64,000 nt of DNA, taken from positions 1-64,000 of the forward strand of contig NCEE01000011.1 of assembly GCA_002280555.1 (NCBI GenBank), written 5' to 3'. Positions 8,019-15,303 of the stretch are shown here, piece by piece. How positions within the stretch are numbered: the first letter of the stretch is position 1; every line of letters begins with the position of its first letter. Both the position numbers and the translations under genes were made by a program. The DNA comes from Sphingomonas sp. 32-62-10 (GTDB taxonomy: Bacteria; Pseudomonadota; Alphaproteobacteria; Sphingomonadales; Sphingomonadaceae). The notes beneath the pieces were generated by a model. That model ran no database searches. It was not told the DNA's origin and saw nothing but the letters and a program-made list of their open reading frames with translations.

Positions 8019-8339
8019 CTTCACTTTGTTGACAAGTGCTTTTGCGACTATGTCCGCTTTAAGCTGAGCGCTTGGCAGTGCTAGCCGTGACGAACGAGTG
8101 CCGATGTTAAACACTGTGTTGGCATCTCTATTGAATTAAGCGATTGAGACCGATCACTTTCCAGATTCTCGCACGGGACTTGGTGCGCTTTCGTTGCCCG
8201 GATTTCGGTTCTAAGCCCCCGGTCATTATTGGATATTTAGCAGGGCATAGTTTTCTAACGCATCCCTTCCGCGATCAGGAATTCCTTTGAGATTGCCCGA
8301 AATCCATGATTATTGGAGTGCCGTTGAAAGGAACGGTAC
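8019..8339. other. Intergenic region between XRE promoter and integrase remnant
   Basis: Apart from the extra GCTAGCCGTG copy at 8080-8089 I see no gene or clear structure. It separates two divergent units of the decayed element. Confidence 0.35.
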
Positions 8340-8507
8340 ATGCGCAAAGCACTCAGCGTCAAAGCAATCGAGGCATTCAAGCCCGAAGTGAAACGGTATG
8401 AGGTTCATGACCTCTTATGCCCGGGGTTCAGCCTTCGCGTATTCGCAACCGGCCGGAAGGTTTTCTCGGTCTGGTCTGAGCCCCAACGATCCTCCACTTA
8501 TGAGTAG
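8340..8507 (+). pseudogene. Truncated tyrosine-recombinase integrase (N-terminal 45 residues)
   Basis: Starting at ATG 8340, after an AGGAAC ribosome-binding site, the frame reads MRKALSVKAIEAFKPEVKRY, then EVHDLLCPGFSLRVFATGRK and VFSVW. This matches the N-terminal arm-binding domain of P4-type integrases. Similarity stops abruptly after VFSVW; ten unrelated residues follow before TAG at 8505. The core-binding and catalytic domains are missing, so it cannot be active. It is the remains of the integrase of the first element and is clearly different from the intact integrase at 8973. Confidence 0.75.
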
Positions 8508-8778
8508 AGCCGGAGGCCATGTTGATGCCCTTGCTGGGGCTGATGGCAATCGGGTTGGGGGTTAATCCCCAACCTGAATAGTTGAGGCTCCTTGGGCTTT
8601 AGAATTGCAAAGTTGAAAGCTCCCCGTTCATACGTGGAGGTTAGCGATGGAACTTCCGTCACGCTAGCTTCTTAGCGGCGGGGCAGTATCGTGGGGAAAG
8701 GCGTGCGCGGCTCTGGTACCCCGTTGGTACCCAGCCACCCGGCTCCTGCCGTCGGCTCGCTTTAAGTCATTGAAAAGG
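8508..8778. other. Unassigned sequence after the integrase break, with a strong hairpin
   Basis: Similarity to the integrase ends at about 8475 and this sequence takes its place, perhaps the edge of another mobile element. It contains the hairpin GGTTGGGG-GTTAAT-CCCCAACC (8553-8574) inside a 20-codon frame that starts at ATG 8519 behind a GGAGG site. No terminal inverted repeats or transposase could be recognised. Confidence 0.35.
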
Positions 8779-8829
8779 TGGTGGACGCACTTGGGCTCGA
8801 ACCAAGGACCCGCTGATTAAGAGTCAGCT
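8779..8829. repeat. tRNA-Lys 3'-end fragment, copy 2 (att site between the two elements)
   Basis: The 51 bases are identical to the 3' part of the tRNA-Lys gene (19292-19342), five bases more than copy 1, extending through GAGTCAGCT of the anticodon stem. It lies 143 bp before the intact integrase gene and forms the left end of the larger element and the right end of the decayed one. Confidence 0.9.
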
Positions 8830-8972
8830 ATCAGCGCGGGAATGGGGCGGAACTATCAGGAAGCCGGGGCTTGCAATGCCTCGGTAATCTGGCATTTATG
8901 CTGGAATAAACGGGAACGGGCTAACATGGTGGAGAACGCCTTTTGTTAGCCTCCTGTTAGCCGGAGGACGTA

Positions 8973-10196
8973 ATGGCCGCACCTGCACCGCTACTCAAGG
9001 GTTTTGCCCGCACCGTCGCCACCACAAAGCCCGATCCCAAGAAGCGGCTGGTGATTGCCGATCCAGACACGCGCGGCCTTTATGTTCGGGTGGCCCCATC
9101 GGGGCACAAGTCGTTCGCCATTATCGCGCGCACGCCCGAGAAAAAGCAGGTGTGGGCGGTCATCGGTGATTGCGATGTCATCGGGCTTGACGAGGCTCGG
9201 GAGCGGGCGAGGGAAGGGGTAAAGCGGATCAAGCAAGGCCTTGCGCCGTTTCCCGACGCCACGCCACCTGTTGCCGTGCGGACCTTCAAGGCGGTTCTCG
9301 ATGATTTCCTAAAGCGTCACGTCCGTAAGGAGGGGCAAAAGGATGCTCAGCCACTGCGATCGGCGCGGGAGATTGAACGTATCTTTTCGAAGTACGTCGA
9401 ACCGAAATGGGCCGCGCGTCCGTTCACGTCGATCCGCCGCGTCGATGTTACTGAGCTGATCGACAGCATTCAGGACAATAACGGGTCGCCCCAAGCCGAT
9501 GCCGTGCTGGCGCAGCTAAGCAGCCTGTTCGGCTGGTATGCCTCGCGGTCGGATGACTACACCTCGCCGATCGTGCGCGGCATGAAGCGGACCAAAAGCA
9601 AGGCTCGTGCGCGCGAACGCACCCTTACAGACGACGAGATAAGAGCCGTGTGGAAGGCCTCGGGCGATTTGGGCACGTTCGGCGCATTCGTCCGGGTTTC
9701 GCTGCTTACCGCCCAGCGCAGGGCGAAAGTGGCGGCTATGCAGTGGGATGATATTGTCGATGGTGTCTGGACTATCCGGGCAGAGGAGGGGGAGAAGGGC
9801 AACGCGCAATATCTCAAGTTGCCTGCGACGGTGCGGGCGCTGATCGAAGCGCTACCCAAGATCGACAAAAATCCGCACGTTTTCGCGGGCCGGGGTGCCA
9901 AGGCGATTGCAGGGTTCTCAAAGGGAAAAGCGTTGCTTGATGATAGCGCCCCAATGCCTGATTGGGTCATTCATGATCTGCGCCGAACGGCGAAGACGTT
10001 GATGCGGCGTGCGCGTGTGGATCGCGACATTTCAGAGCGGGTGCTGGGTCACGTCATCCCCGGTGTCGAGGGCGTCTATGATCGCCATACCTATGCGGAC
10101 GAGATGGGCGAGGCACTGGAGAAGCTGGCGGGCATCGTGGCGCTGATCCTCAATCCGCCTGCTGGCAACGTCGTCGAATTGAGGGCGGCGTCATGA
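8973..10196 (+). CDS. int: Tyrosine-recombinase integrase
   Basis: The 407-residue P4-type integrase has an N-terminal arm-binding domain (VIADPDTRGLYVRVAPSGHKSFAI near residues 30-53), a core-binding domain (about 100-195) and a C-terminal catalytic domain. Catalytic residues are visible: Arg in TAQRRAKVAAMQW (near 248), H-DLR near 333-336, His in LGHVIPG (near 359) and the nucleophile Tyr in VYDRHTY (near 369). It would cut within the tRNA-Lys 3' repeat; the nearest att copy ends 143 bp upstream. A GGAGG site precedes ATG 8973. The stop overlaps the next gene (ATGA). It appears intact. Confidence 0.93.
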   Translation: MAAPAPLLKGFARTVATTKPDPKKRLVIADPDTRGLYVRVAPSGHKSFAIIARTPEKKQVWAVIGDCDVIGLDEARERAREGVKRIKQGLAPFPDATPPVAVRTFKAVLDDFLKRHVRKEGQKDAQPLRSAREIERIFSKYVEPKWAARPFTSIRRVDVTELIDSIQDNNGSPQADAVLAQLSSLFGWYASRSDDYTSPIVRGMKRTKSKARARERTLTDDEIRAVWKASGDLGTFGAFVRVSLLTAQRRAKVAAMQWDDIVDGVWTIRAEEGEKGNAQYLKLPATVRALIEALPKIDKNPHVFAGRGAKAIAGFSKGKALLDDSAPMPDWVIHDLRRTAKTLMRRARVDRDISERVLGHVIPGVEGVYDRHTYADEMGEALEKLAGIVALILNPPAGNVVELRAAS

Positions 10197-10711
10197 CACC
10201 AATGGACGAGTTTCGAGGAAAATTACTCAACGCAAGCCACACGGAAGCACTGGATGCGGCGCACGAATATTTTGTCGCCGTTGGGATGTCCCGTGAAGAA
10301 CTGAGACCAATTCTTCGATTGATGGGTGCATTATACGACCATCAAAACGGCAAGCCAAATTCTCTAATTGCCGTAAAAAAGCTCGGTGGGCAAAAAACTC
10401 CAATTGCTGATATCATGTTCAAATCTTGCTGTGCCGTGACCATGACTATTTTGATGGAAGCTGGAAGAGACAAGGTTGGAGCCGCAGCAGAGATTTCAAC
10501 GGCGCTAAGGAAGGCCGGTAGGCGGATTGATTCGAAGACAATTGAAGGGTGGCATCGAACTGCGACACGCAACAAGCCCGGTAAAAATGATCCGCGTCTT
10601 TCCGAAAATTACGTCGCTATGATTGCCGATTTAGACCCCCAAATGCCTCCGTCTGAGATCGCGGCCGGTTTGATTGTGAGGCTTCCGCATCTACTCACGC
10701 AATCGTTGTAA
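10193..10711 (+). CDS. Island protein of unknown function, coupled to integrase
   Basis: I do not recognise this 172-residue protein. It is largely helical by appearance and has no signal or membrane segment. SREELRPILRLMGALYDHQNG and the central KVGAAAEISTALRKAGRRID-SKTIEGWHR stretch, which looks like a degenerate DNA-binding or helix-turn-helix segment, are its most distinctive parts. Its start overlaps the integrase stop (ATGA), so it is co-translated with int; a role in excision control or integration is possible. Its base composition is visibly richer in A and T than the integrase gene, suggesting a different origin. Confidence 0.6.
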   Translation: MTPMDEFRGKLLNASHTEALDAAHEYFVAVGMSREELRPILRLMGALYDHQNGKPNSLIAVKKLGGQKTPIADIMFKSCCAVTMTILMEAGRDKVGAAAEISTALRKAGRRIDSKTIEGWHRTATRNKPGKNDPRLSENYVAMIADLDPQMPPSEIAAGLIVRLPHLLTQSL

Positions 10712-10779
10712 GTAGGTCATATGTTCCTCCAATTTTGGGCCGAATAGAACACCCCTGCAAGCAACGGCAGGAGTGAGAA

Positions 10780-10971
10780 ATGCGGCTAATCAGGAAACCG
10801 GCCCTAGAGGAAAAGGTCGGGTACACAGAGCGACATATCCGCGACATGGAGGCCAGAGGGGCCTTCCCGAAGCGGCTTCGCCCCGATCCGAACGGCAGTT
10901 CTGTAGCCTGGATCGAGGAAGAAATTGACGAATGGATTGCTGCTCGTGCCGCCGAGCGAGAGGCAGCCTAA
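10780..10971 (+). CDS. AlpA-like regulator/excisionase
   Basis: The 63-residue protein has the AlpA/MerR-type winged helix-turn-helix: VGYTERHIRDMEARGAFPKRLRP, followed by VAWIEEEIDEWIAARAAER, the W-EIDEW-I hallmark of AlpA proteins. In P4-like elements and PICIs this small protein activates the integrase or excision programme or controls the replication module. An AGGAGTGAGAA site precedes ATG 10780. It lies 69 bp after the preceding gene and 3 bp before the next, so it probably starts the replication operon. Confidence 0.85.
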   Translation: MRLIRKPALEEKVGYTERHIRDMEARGAFPKRLRPDPNGSSVAWIEEEIDEWIAARAAEREAA

Positions 10972-10974
10972 GAT

Positions 10975-11403
10975 ATGGCCCCCAAAATGGACAGGCCCGC
11001 CAGTGAGGGCGGGGCAGTCTGCGACTTGCTGGCGGGCGGATCGCAGACATCTCATAACAATCCCGGAGCCTTGCAGCAGCGGTCGGGATCATGTGGTGAT
11101 CCCGCCTGGGTAAAGTATCTGCCATCGGTCGATGCGCTACATCCCTGCGCCAGCGAATTGGAGCGTCGCCAACGGGCAGGCCTGATGTTGCTGCGCGACC
11201 TCGCGGGAAGGGATGCAGCCCGCGTGTCTGCTGACGCTGGCATTGTTCTTGATGTCATCGAAGCATTGGCCGCGCGCCACGTCTTTTCCTCGATGCCTAT
11301 CCCTGCGCTCCTAACTCTGCGGCTGGGACTGGTGAAGATGTTCAGGGCAGCTCGCGCCATTGATGATGCCGTGACCGGACAGGCGGTGCGGGATGCAGCA
11401 TGA
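10975..11403 (+). CDS. Island protein of unknown function upstream of rep
   Basis: I do not recognise this 142-residue protein. The N-terminal 45 residues are Gly/Ser/Pro-rich and probably disordered. The remainder is helical, with ASELERRQRAGLMLLRDLAGRD and a C-terminal IPALLTLRLGLVKMFRAARAID segment. No membrane span or metal motif is evident. It begins 3 bp after the alpA-like gene and overlaps the start of the rep gene by 11 bp, so it belongs to the replication operon. An accessory replication role is a guess from position only. Confidence 0.6.
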   Translation: MAPKMDRPASEGGAVCDLLAGGSQTSHNNPGALQQRSGSCGDPAWVKYLPSVDALHPCASELERRQRAGLMLLRDLAGRDAARVSADAGIVLDVIEALAARHVFSSMPIPALLTLRLGLVKMFRAARAIDDAVTGQAVRDAA

Positions 11404-12523
11404 TCCTCTGGAAGACGCTGCTTCGTTGGATGGTTCGTGGATGCCGCGACCTGATGGCTTAGCCTTTCGTGATGGTGTTTCCGCGCGGGCGCTGATGACC
11501 ATGACCTTCCCGCCGATCAAATTCATCGTGCCGGGGTACATTGTAGAAGGGCTAACGATATTTGCGGGCGCGCCCAAGCTCGGGAAGTCCTGGGCTTGTC
11601 TCGGGTTCGGAATCGCGGTTGCCAGTGGTGGGATGGCTTTCGGCTCGATCCGCTGTGAGCAGGGGGCGGTTTTGTATCTGGCTCTGGAAGACAACCCACG
11701 CCGCCTTCAATCACGCCTCAAACAACTCCGTTTGCCTGAAATGCCAGAGGCGTTGACGCTGCAAACCGAATGGCCGTCCCTAGACGGTGAATGTCTTCAC
11801 GAAATCGAGACCTGGCTTGATGGCACCCCTACCGCGCGTCTCATTATCATCGACGTGTTTGCCAGAATCAAAAGCGCGATCGGTTCGAAGGAGGCGCAAT
11901 ACGAGGCTGATTATCGGAGCATCACCGCGCTCCAGCAACTCGCGGGACGGCACGGCATTGCGATCGTTCTCGTACACCATACGCGGAAGATGGATGCTGA
12001 AGACCCGTTCGATGCCGTGAGTGGTACGCGGGGCCTGACCGGCGCGGCGGATAGCGTTTTGGTGTTGAAGCGGGATGGAGTCGGCGAAAGCGCTGTCTTG
12101 TACGGGCGTGGCCGGGACCTTCACGAGATTGAGACGGCGATGGAGTTTGATCGCAACACTGGCTCATGGCGCATCCGGGGTGACGCAAGTTCGATCGCCA
12201 AGACGCCTGAGCGTCAAGACATTCTCGATCTGTTGGGTCGTGCCATTGATCCAATGACGCCAACGCAGATTGCATCGGCCCTGGGCAAGGAGCGCACAAA
12301 CATCAGCCACCAGCTCCAAGCCCTTTTCAATGAGAGCAAGGTCCTCAGAGCCAAGGGCGGCAAGTGGAGTCTAATAAATCCTATTCACTCTGTTCACTCC
12401 AGTCACTCAAGCCCGGAACGAGTGAACGGGATGAAGGGAGTGAATGGGGTAGATAAGGCAAGGATGATCCTCGCTCCTAACGAAACCGGCGATGACGTTG
12501 ACGTGCTCGGCGGAGCTGCGTGA
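11393..12523 (+). CDS. RepA-like AAA/RecA-fold replication ATPase
   Basis: The 376-residue protein has a RecA/DnaB-like ATPase core: Walker A GAPKLGKS at residues 59-66 in TIFAGAPKLGKSWACLGFGI, a LYLALEDN strand near 94-101, Walker B LIIID at 150-154, and VLVHHTRK near 190-197. A C-terminal winged helix (MTPTQIASALGKERTNISHQ) follows at about 295-315. This is the plasmid RepA/phage hexameric-helicase type and should load or unwind DNA at the element's origin. A Ser/Val/His/Asn repeat region near 333-355 is encoded by iteron-like DNA. The start ATG 11393 overlaps the upstream gene. The helicase role is inferred from family; there is no primase domain. Confidence 0.82.
   Translation: MQHDPLEDAASLDGSWMPRPDGLAFRDGVSARALMTMTFPPIKFIVPGYIVEGLTIFAGAPKLGKSWACLGFGIAVASGGMAFGSIRCEQGAVLYLALEDNPRRLQSRLKQLRLPEMPEALTLQTEWPSLDGECLHEIETWLDGTPTARLIIIDVFARIKSAIGSKEAQYEADYRSITALQQLAGRHGIAIVLVHHTRKMDAEDPFDAVSGTRGLTGAADSVLVLKRDGVGESAVLYGRGRDLHEIETAMEFDRNTGSWRIRGDASSIAKTPERQDILDLLGRAIDPMTPTQIASALGKERTNISHQLQALFNESKVLRAKGGKWSLINPIHSVHSSHSSPERVNGMKGVNGVDKARMILAPNETGDDVDVLGGAA
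12383..12445. repeat. Iteron-like GAGTGAA repeats within the rep gene (candidate origin)
   Basis: TTCACTC occurs at 12384-12390 and 12393-12399, with a partial copy GTCACTC at 12402-12408. The reverse complement GAGTGAA occurs at 12420-12426 and 12438-12444. The spacing and two-armed symmetry look like initiator-binding iterons, as in phage origins that lie inside the initiator gene. Coding constraint alone does not obviously require the symmetry. Confidence 0.5.
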
Positions 12524-12535
12524 TTGATCAAGGCG

Positions 12536-13468
12536 CTAAGTCATAATCTTTCGCAGGATCATTTTGGCGACTGGCCTTAATCGAGGACCAACCGCCGAGA
12601 AAACAGAGCCAGGATGTATGTTCAACGCCGTACAAAGCGGAATTGTGGACGTCTGGGTCTGATAAACAACGCCAATCATGAGCATCGGCATCGAACCATC
12701 AGCGCAGAGTCCACTTGCCAAGATCATGCCAGTATCAATATAAAGCTTAGTAATTCCTGTTTTAAATGTTTCTCCAGGTGCTAAAGCTAGACCATAAGCA
12801 GCGTGTATGGCCATGGCGTGCTTGATAAAGTATTCGCGGTCTTTAGTACCAAAGTGCTCAGATACGATGGCTGCATGATCAATTATACTAATGGCAGGGA
12901 ATATCCCTGTGTTTTCGATTGAAAGCTGGTAGGTTAAGCTGAACTTACCAGACGGCTCTCGGTCAATAGGCCCCAGTTTTATCAGCTTTACGGAAAGCCA
13001 AGGTCTTTGTGCCCGCTCAGCAATATCATTCTGTTTCTCCATCGCCTTGGTAGCGTTGGTAGTTTCCTGCACAGCCTTTCGGGTTAGAACGATCTGCTGA
13101 TAGAGCAGTATGGTGCCCACCACCGTCACGCAAAGCGCGATCCCACCCCAAGTAGCGCTGAACATGCTACCCCACGCGGCTTGCTGTTGTGCGGTCAAGT
13201 CCTGTTCGTCTCGCGCTGTTTCTTCTGCAGTTTGAATTTGTTCCTCAACGCATTCGACAAGGGCGTTGCCCTTTCGCCCAGCACACTCAGATAGCGCCGT
13301 CTGCTTAGCGGTTTGAGCGTGCTGGTGGGGAGCGGCGTAGCGAAGTGCATTCTCGCCGCCCTGTAAAAGGCCAGTGCCCCAAGCGATCCCAACCGCCATT
13401 AAAATCCCGATGATCGGGAAGACCCAGTCTACAGGCTCAGTGCTTCTACGCTGACCGCTTCCAGGCAT
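12536..13468 (-). CDS. Two-span membrane protein of unknown function
   Basis: The 310-residue protein faces the rep gene. It has two hydrophobic segments, VFPIIGILMAVGIAWGTGLL (about residues 16-35) and GGIALCVTVVGTILLYQQIV (about 108-127). Between them is an Ala/Gln/Glu-rich stretch with two Cys (ALSECAGRKGNALVECVEEQ). After the second span comes a coiled-coil-like helix (TRKAVQETTNATKAMEKQND) and a C-terminal beta-rich domain of about 160 residues. The second span, helix and domain resemble orphan membrane proteins common in prophages. It is transcribed against the rest of the element, which is typical of a cargo (moron) gene. Function unknown; exclusion or defence is possible. Confidence 0.6.
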   Translation of the reverse strand: MPGSGQRRSTEPVDWVFPIIGILMAVGIAWGTGLLQGGENALRYAAPHQHAQTAKQTALSECAGRKGNALVECVEEQIQTAEETARDEQDLTAQQQAAWGSMFSATWGGIALCVTVVGTILLYQQIVLTRKAVQETTNATKAMEKQNDIAERAQRPWLSVKLIKLGPIDREPSGKFSLTYQLSIENTGIFPAISIIDHAAIVSEHFGTKDREYFIKHAMAIHAAYGLALAPGETFKTGITKLYIDTGMILASGLCADGSMPMLMIGVVYQTQTSTIPLCTALNIHPGSVFSAVGPRLRPVAKMILRKIMT

Positions 13469-13735
13469 TGAATCAAGAGCACCGCTGTAAATTTACCCCA
13501 ACTGATCTTGTTCCTGATATTTGGTTCTGAGTCCATTCCGCCAACACCAACCAGCTTTCTTGCGAACCAAGCATCACATGCTTTTTTGTGCAATCGGGCG
13601 AACTTTTTTTCTGTAGTCGCTTTTGCCGCCTCATTGTTGCGCCGCAGTAATCACACCTGTTCACTGCTGTTCCCTGACACACAGTCAGCGAAACAGATAT
13701 ATAAAAGCAAGTAATTACATGCTATTGATGTATGT
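13469..13735. other. Promoter region between membrane protein and terS-like operon
   Basis: This 267-bp divergent intergenic region holds no convincing gene. Near its right end it is AT-rich (ACAGATATATAAAAGC at 13693-13708), a plausible promoter for the five-gene unit that follows. Confidence 0.4.
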
Positions 13736-14362
13736 ATGAATGATGAGGCTAACATACAGGCTAACAAGCCGGACGATTTGCCCGTTGTTGGCCGTCGTCG
13801 TGGGAAACCGAAAGGGCACCCCAAGCCTGAGGGTTCGGGCCGCAAGCCCGGCGTGCCTAACCGCGCCACGCGCGATGTCCGCGCCGCTGCGCAGAAACAT
13901 TCCGCAAAGGCAATTGCTGCACTGGCGCGGCAACTGGCGGACCCTGACCCGAAGGTTGTCGCTATCGCCGCGCGCGAGATTCTGGATCGCGCCCACGGTC
14001 GCCCGATGACGCCCAACGAATTGACCGGCAAGGATGGTGCACCGCTTAATCCGTCATCCGATCTGATGGGCGATACCGAGCTTGCACGCATGCTGACCTT
14101 CATGGTCGCCAAGGGTGCGAAGGACCTTGTCGAGGGGCAAGCCGAGACCGAGCGGAAGCGGGCGGTCGCTGTGGAGGCTGACCGGCATCAAGCAGCCCGC
14201 GAACACCATCGCGATGCAATCGCGGTACAGGCTAACGAGGCGCACCCACGCGCCGCTTATTGGGCAACGCATACCGAGGAACGACGGGGCGACAACGCGC
14301 CCCCGCCGCTGTCGAACGTCACCGAACTCCCCGTAGTGCGAAGGACGCGAGAGCATGGCTGA
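13736..14362 (+). CDS. Small-terminase-like phage protein
   Basis: The 208-residue protein has a basic Gly/Pro/Lys-rich N-terminus (GRRRGKPKGHPKPEGSGRKP, then GVPNRATRDVRAAAQ, about residues 22-55) followed by a helical AIAALARQLADPDPKVVAIA plus AREILDRAHGRP segment (about 60-92). This pattern is typical of small proteins next to phage large terminase genes in alphaproteobacterial phages, often annotated as small terminase subunit. In a satellite, a TerS homologue redirects helper-phage packaging. No large terminase follows. The C-terminal half is Ala/Arg/Glu-rich and helical. Start ATG 13736 has no strong ribosome-binding site. It is first of five closely packed genes. Terminase assignment is moderate. 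Confidence 0.55.
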   Translation: MNDEANIQANKPDDLPVVGRRRGKPKGHPKPEGSGRKPGVPNRATRDVRAAAQKHSAKAIAALARQLADPDPKVVAIAAREILDRAHGRPMTPNELTGKDGAPLNPSSDLMGDTELARMLTFMVAKGAKDLVEGQAETERKRAVAVEADRHQAAREHHRDAIAVQANEAHPRAAYWATHTEERRGDNAPPPLSNVTELPVVRRTREHG

Positions 14363-14549
14363 TCGCGTTGCCTGGACCGGTACGCCGGATGAGTTCGCCG
14401 CCTTCGCGGGCGAGGCCGGTTTGCCCGCATCGATACCGATCGGGGCGCTCGGGCACCTCGTCACCAACCACAACCTGAGCCTGCGTCGCGGTGACGATGG
14501 CCGGATACATCTCGATATCGACACACTGGACGAAGGGAACGAACGATGA
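14355..14549 (+). CDS. Small island protein of unknown function (64 residues)
   Basis: Unrecognised 64-residue protein overlapping the terS-like gene by 8 bp and the next gene by 4 bp (ATGA). It is Gly/Ala-rich in its first half (FAAFAGEAGLPASIPIGALG) and acidic in its second (HLDIDTLDEGNE). No membrane span or motif is seen. Its reality rests on tight operon packing and on codon use like its neighbours. Confidence 0.55.
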   Translation: MADRVAWTGTPDEFAAFAGEAGLPASIPIGALGHLVTNHNLSLRRGDDGRIHLDIDTLDEGNER

Positions 14550-14806
14550 CTTCACCAACCGTGGAAGCTCACAAGGCGCTTGGCGAATACCGCCTCGCCG
14601 TGGACGCCGCTTGCCGATCCGCCGAACGCTTCCACGCTGATGCTGTGGCCGTGGGCAGGGTGGCCGCAACCCTACAGCCCCTGCTTGGCGAAGCTGGCGT
14701 GGAGATGGCCGCTATCGGCTGGGAGGGGCAACCCCCGGTCGCCGAATGGGCGGCCCAAGTTCCCGTCGTCACCAGCATCGTTAAATCCGCACTTCAAGGA
14801 GCCTGA
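14546..14806 (+). CDS. Small helical island protein of unknown function (86 residues)
   Basis: Unrecognised 86-residue protein, mostly helical (AHKALGEYRLAVDAACRSAE), with no span or catalytic motif. The start ATG overlaps the previous stop by 4 bp, and the gene ends two bases before the next start. It belongs to the terS-like operon. Confidence 0.55.
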   Translation: MTSPTVEAHKALGEYRLAVDAACRSAERFHADAVAVGRVAATLQPLLGEAGVEMAAIGWEGQPPVAEWAAQVPVVTSIVKSALQGA

Positions 14807-14808
14807 AC

Positions 14809-15303
14809 ATGGAAACGAAAACCCCCGCGATCTCTGCCGTTGAAACGAAGACGGAGCATGTCGATCCGAATCTGCGCGCCGAAGCGAACAGCCTGTTGCC
14901 TGAGGGGCACCAGCGTCAGCGCTTCTGGCACAAGGCGAAAGCTGGGATTGAGAAGGAGGACCTTCTGTATCCGCAATACTGGTCGAAGGCGTCGCGCCTG
15001 GTGGGCCGTCACGACATCATCACGGTAATCGCTGATGACGAAAGCTGGGAAGTTGAATGCTGCGTGGAGCGGGCCTTTGACGGCGGCGCAACGGTGGTGA
15101 TCCGCAAGGTCTATGCCCGGACCTCGATCGCGGGCGCTGGGCGGCAGGTCGATGATGTCGGCGATTTCTACAGCGAGTTTCGGCCAAACGATTCCTGGTG
15201 CGTGATCCGCCGCAAGGATGGTCACCCGATCGTCAAAGGTTTCGCCAATGAGGCGGCTGCGGTTGCGGCGTGGCGCGCTGGGCTTCCCCGAAAGGCGGCA
15301 TGA
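14809..15303 (+). CDS. Island protein of unknown function (164 residues)
   Basis: I do not recognise this 164-residue soluble protein. The N-terminal third is charged and probably flexible (LPEGHQRQRFWHKAKAGIEK). The rest alternates beta-type strands (HDIITVIADDESWEVECCVE, TVVIRKVYARTSI) and ends with an Ala-rich helix, suggesting a small alpha/beta domain. An AAGGAGCC site precedes ATG 14809. The stop overlaps the next start (ATGA). A part in the terS-like operon is the only functional hint. Confidence 0.58.
   Translation: METKTPAISAVETKTEHVDPNLRAEANSLLPEGHQRQRFWHKAKAGIEKEDLLYPQYWSKASRLVGRHDIITVIADDESWEVECCVERAFDGGATVVIRKVYARTSIAGAGRQVDDVGDFYSEFRPNDSWCVIRRKDGHPIVKGFANEAAAVAAWRAGLPRKAA

Larger units (their letters stand above)
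6623..8778. mobile_element. Decayed integrative element between tRNA-Lys fragments 1 and 2
   Basis: A 2.2-kb insert lies between two direct copies of the tRNA-Lys 3' end. It holds an XRE regulator and a FRG-domain protein (minus strand) and a truncated integrase (plus strand), and looks less GC-rich than the flanking chromosome. No replication or transfer gene remains. The tandem arrangement with the larger element suggests two successive integrations at the same tRNA. Confidence 0.65.

Noticed and set aside
8553..8574. GGTTGGGG/CCCCAACC hairpin considered as a rho-independent terminator
   Set aside because: No T-run follows on either strand.
8519..8581. 20-codon leader-peptide-like frame behind GGAGG
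   Set aside because: No downstream gene within 390 bp that it could attenuate on a matching transcript; probably a fragment of a lost mobile element.
12383..12445. Repeats considered as a CRISPR array
   Set aside because: The units are 7 bp, in both orientations and inside a coding region; there are no spacers and no cas genes in the window.
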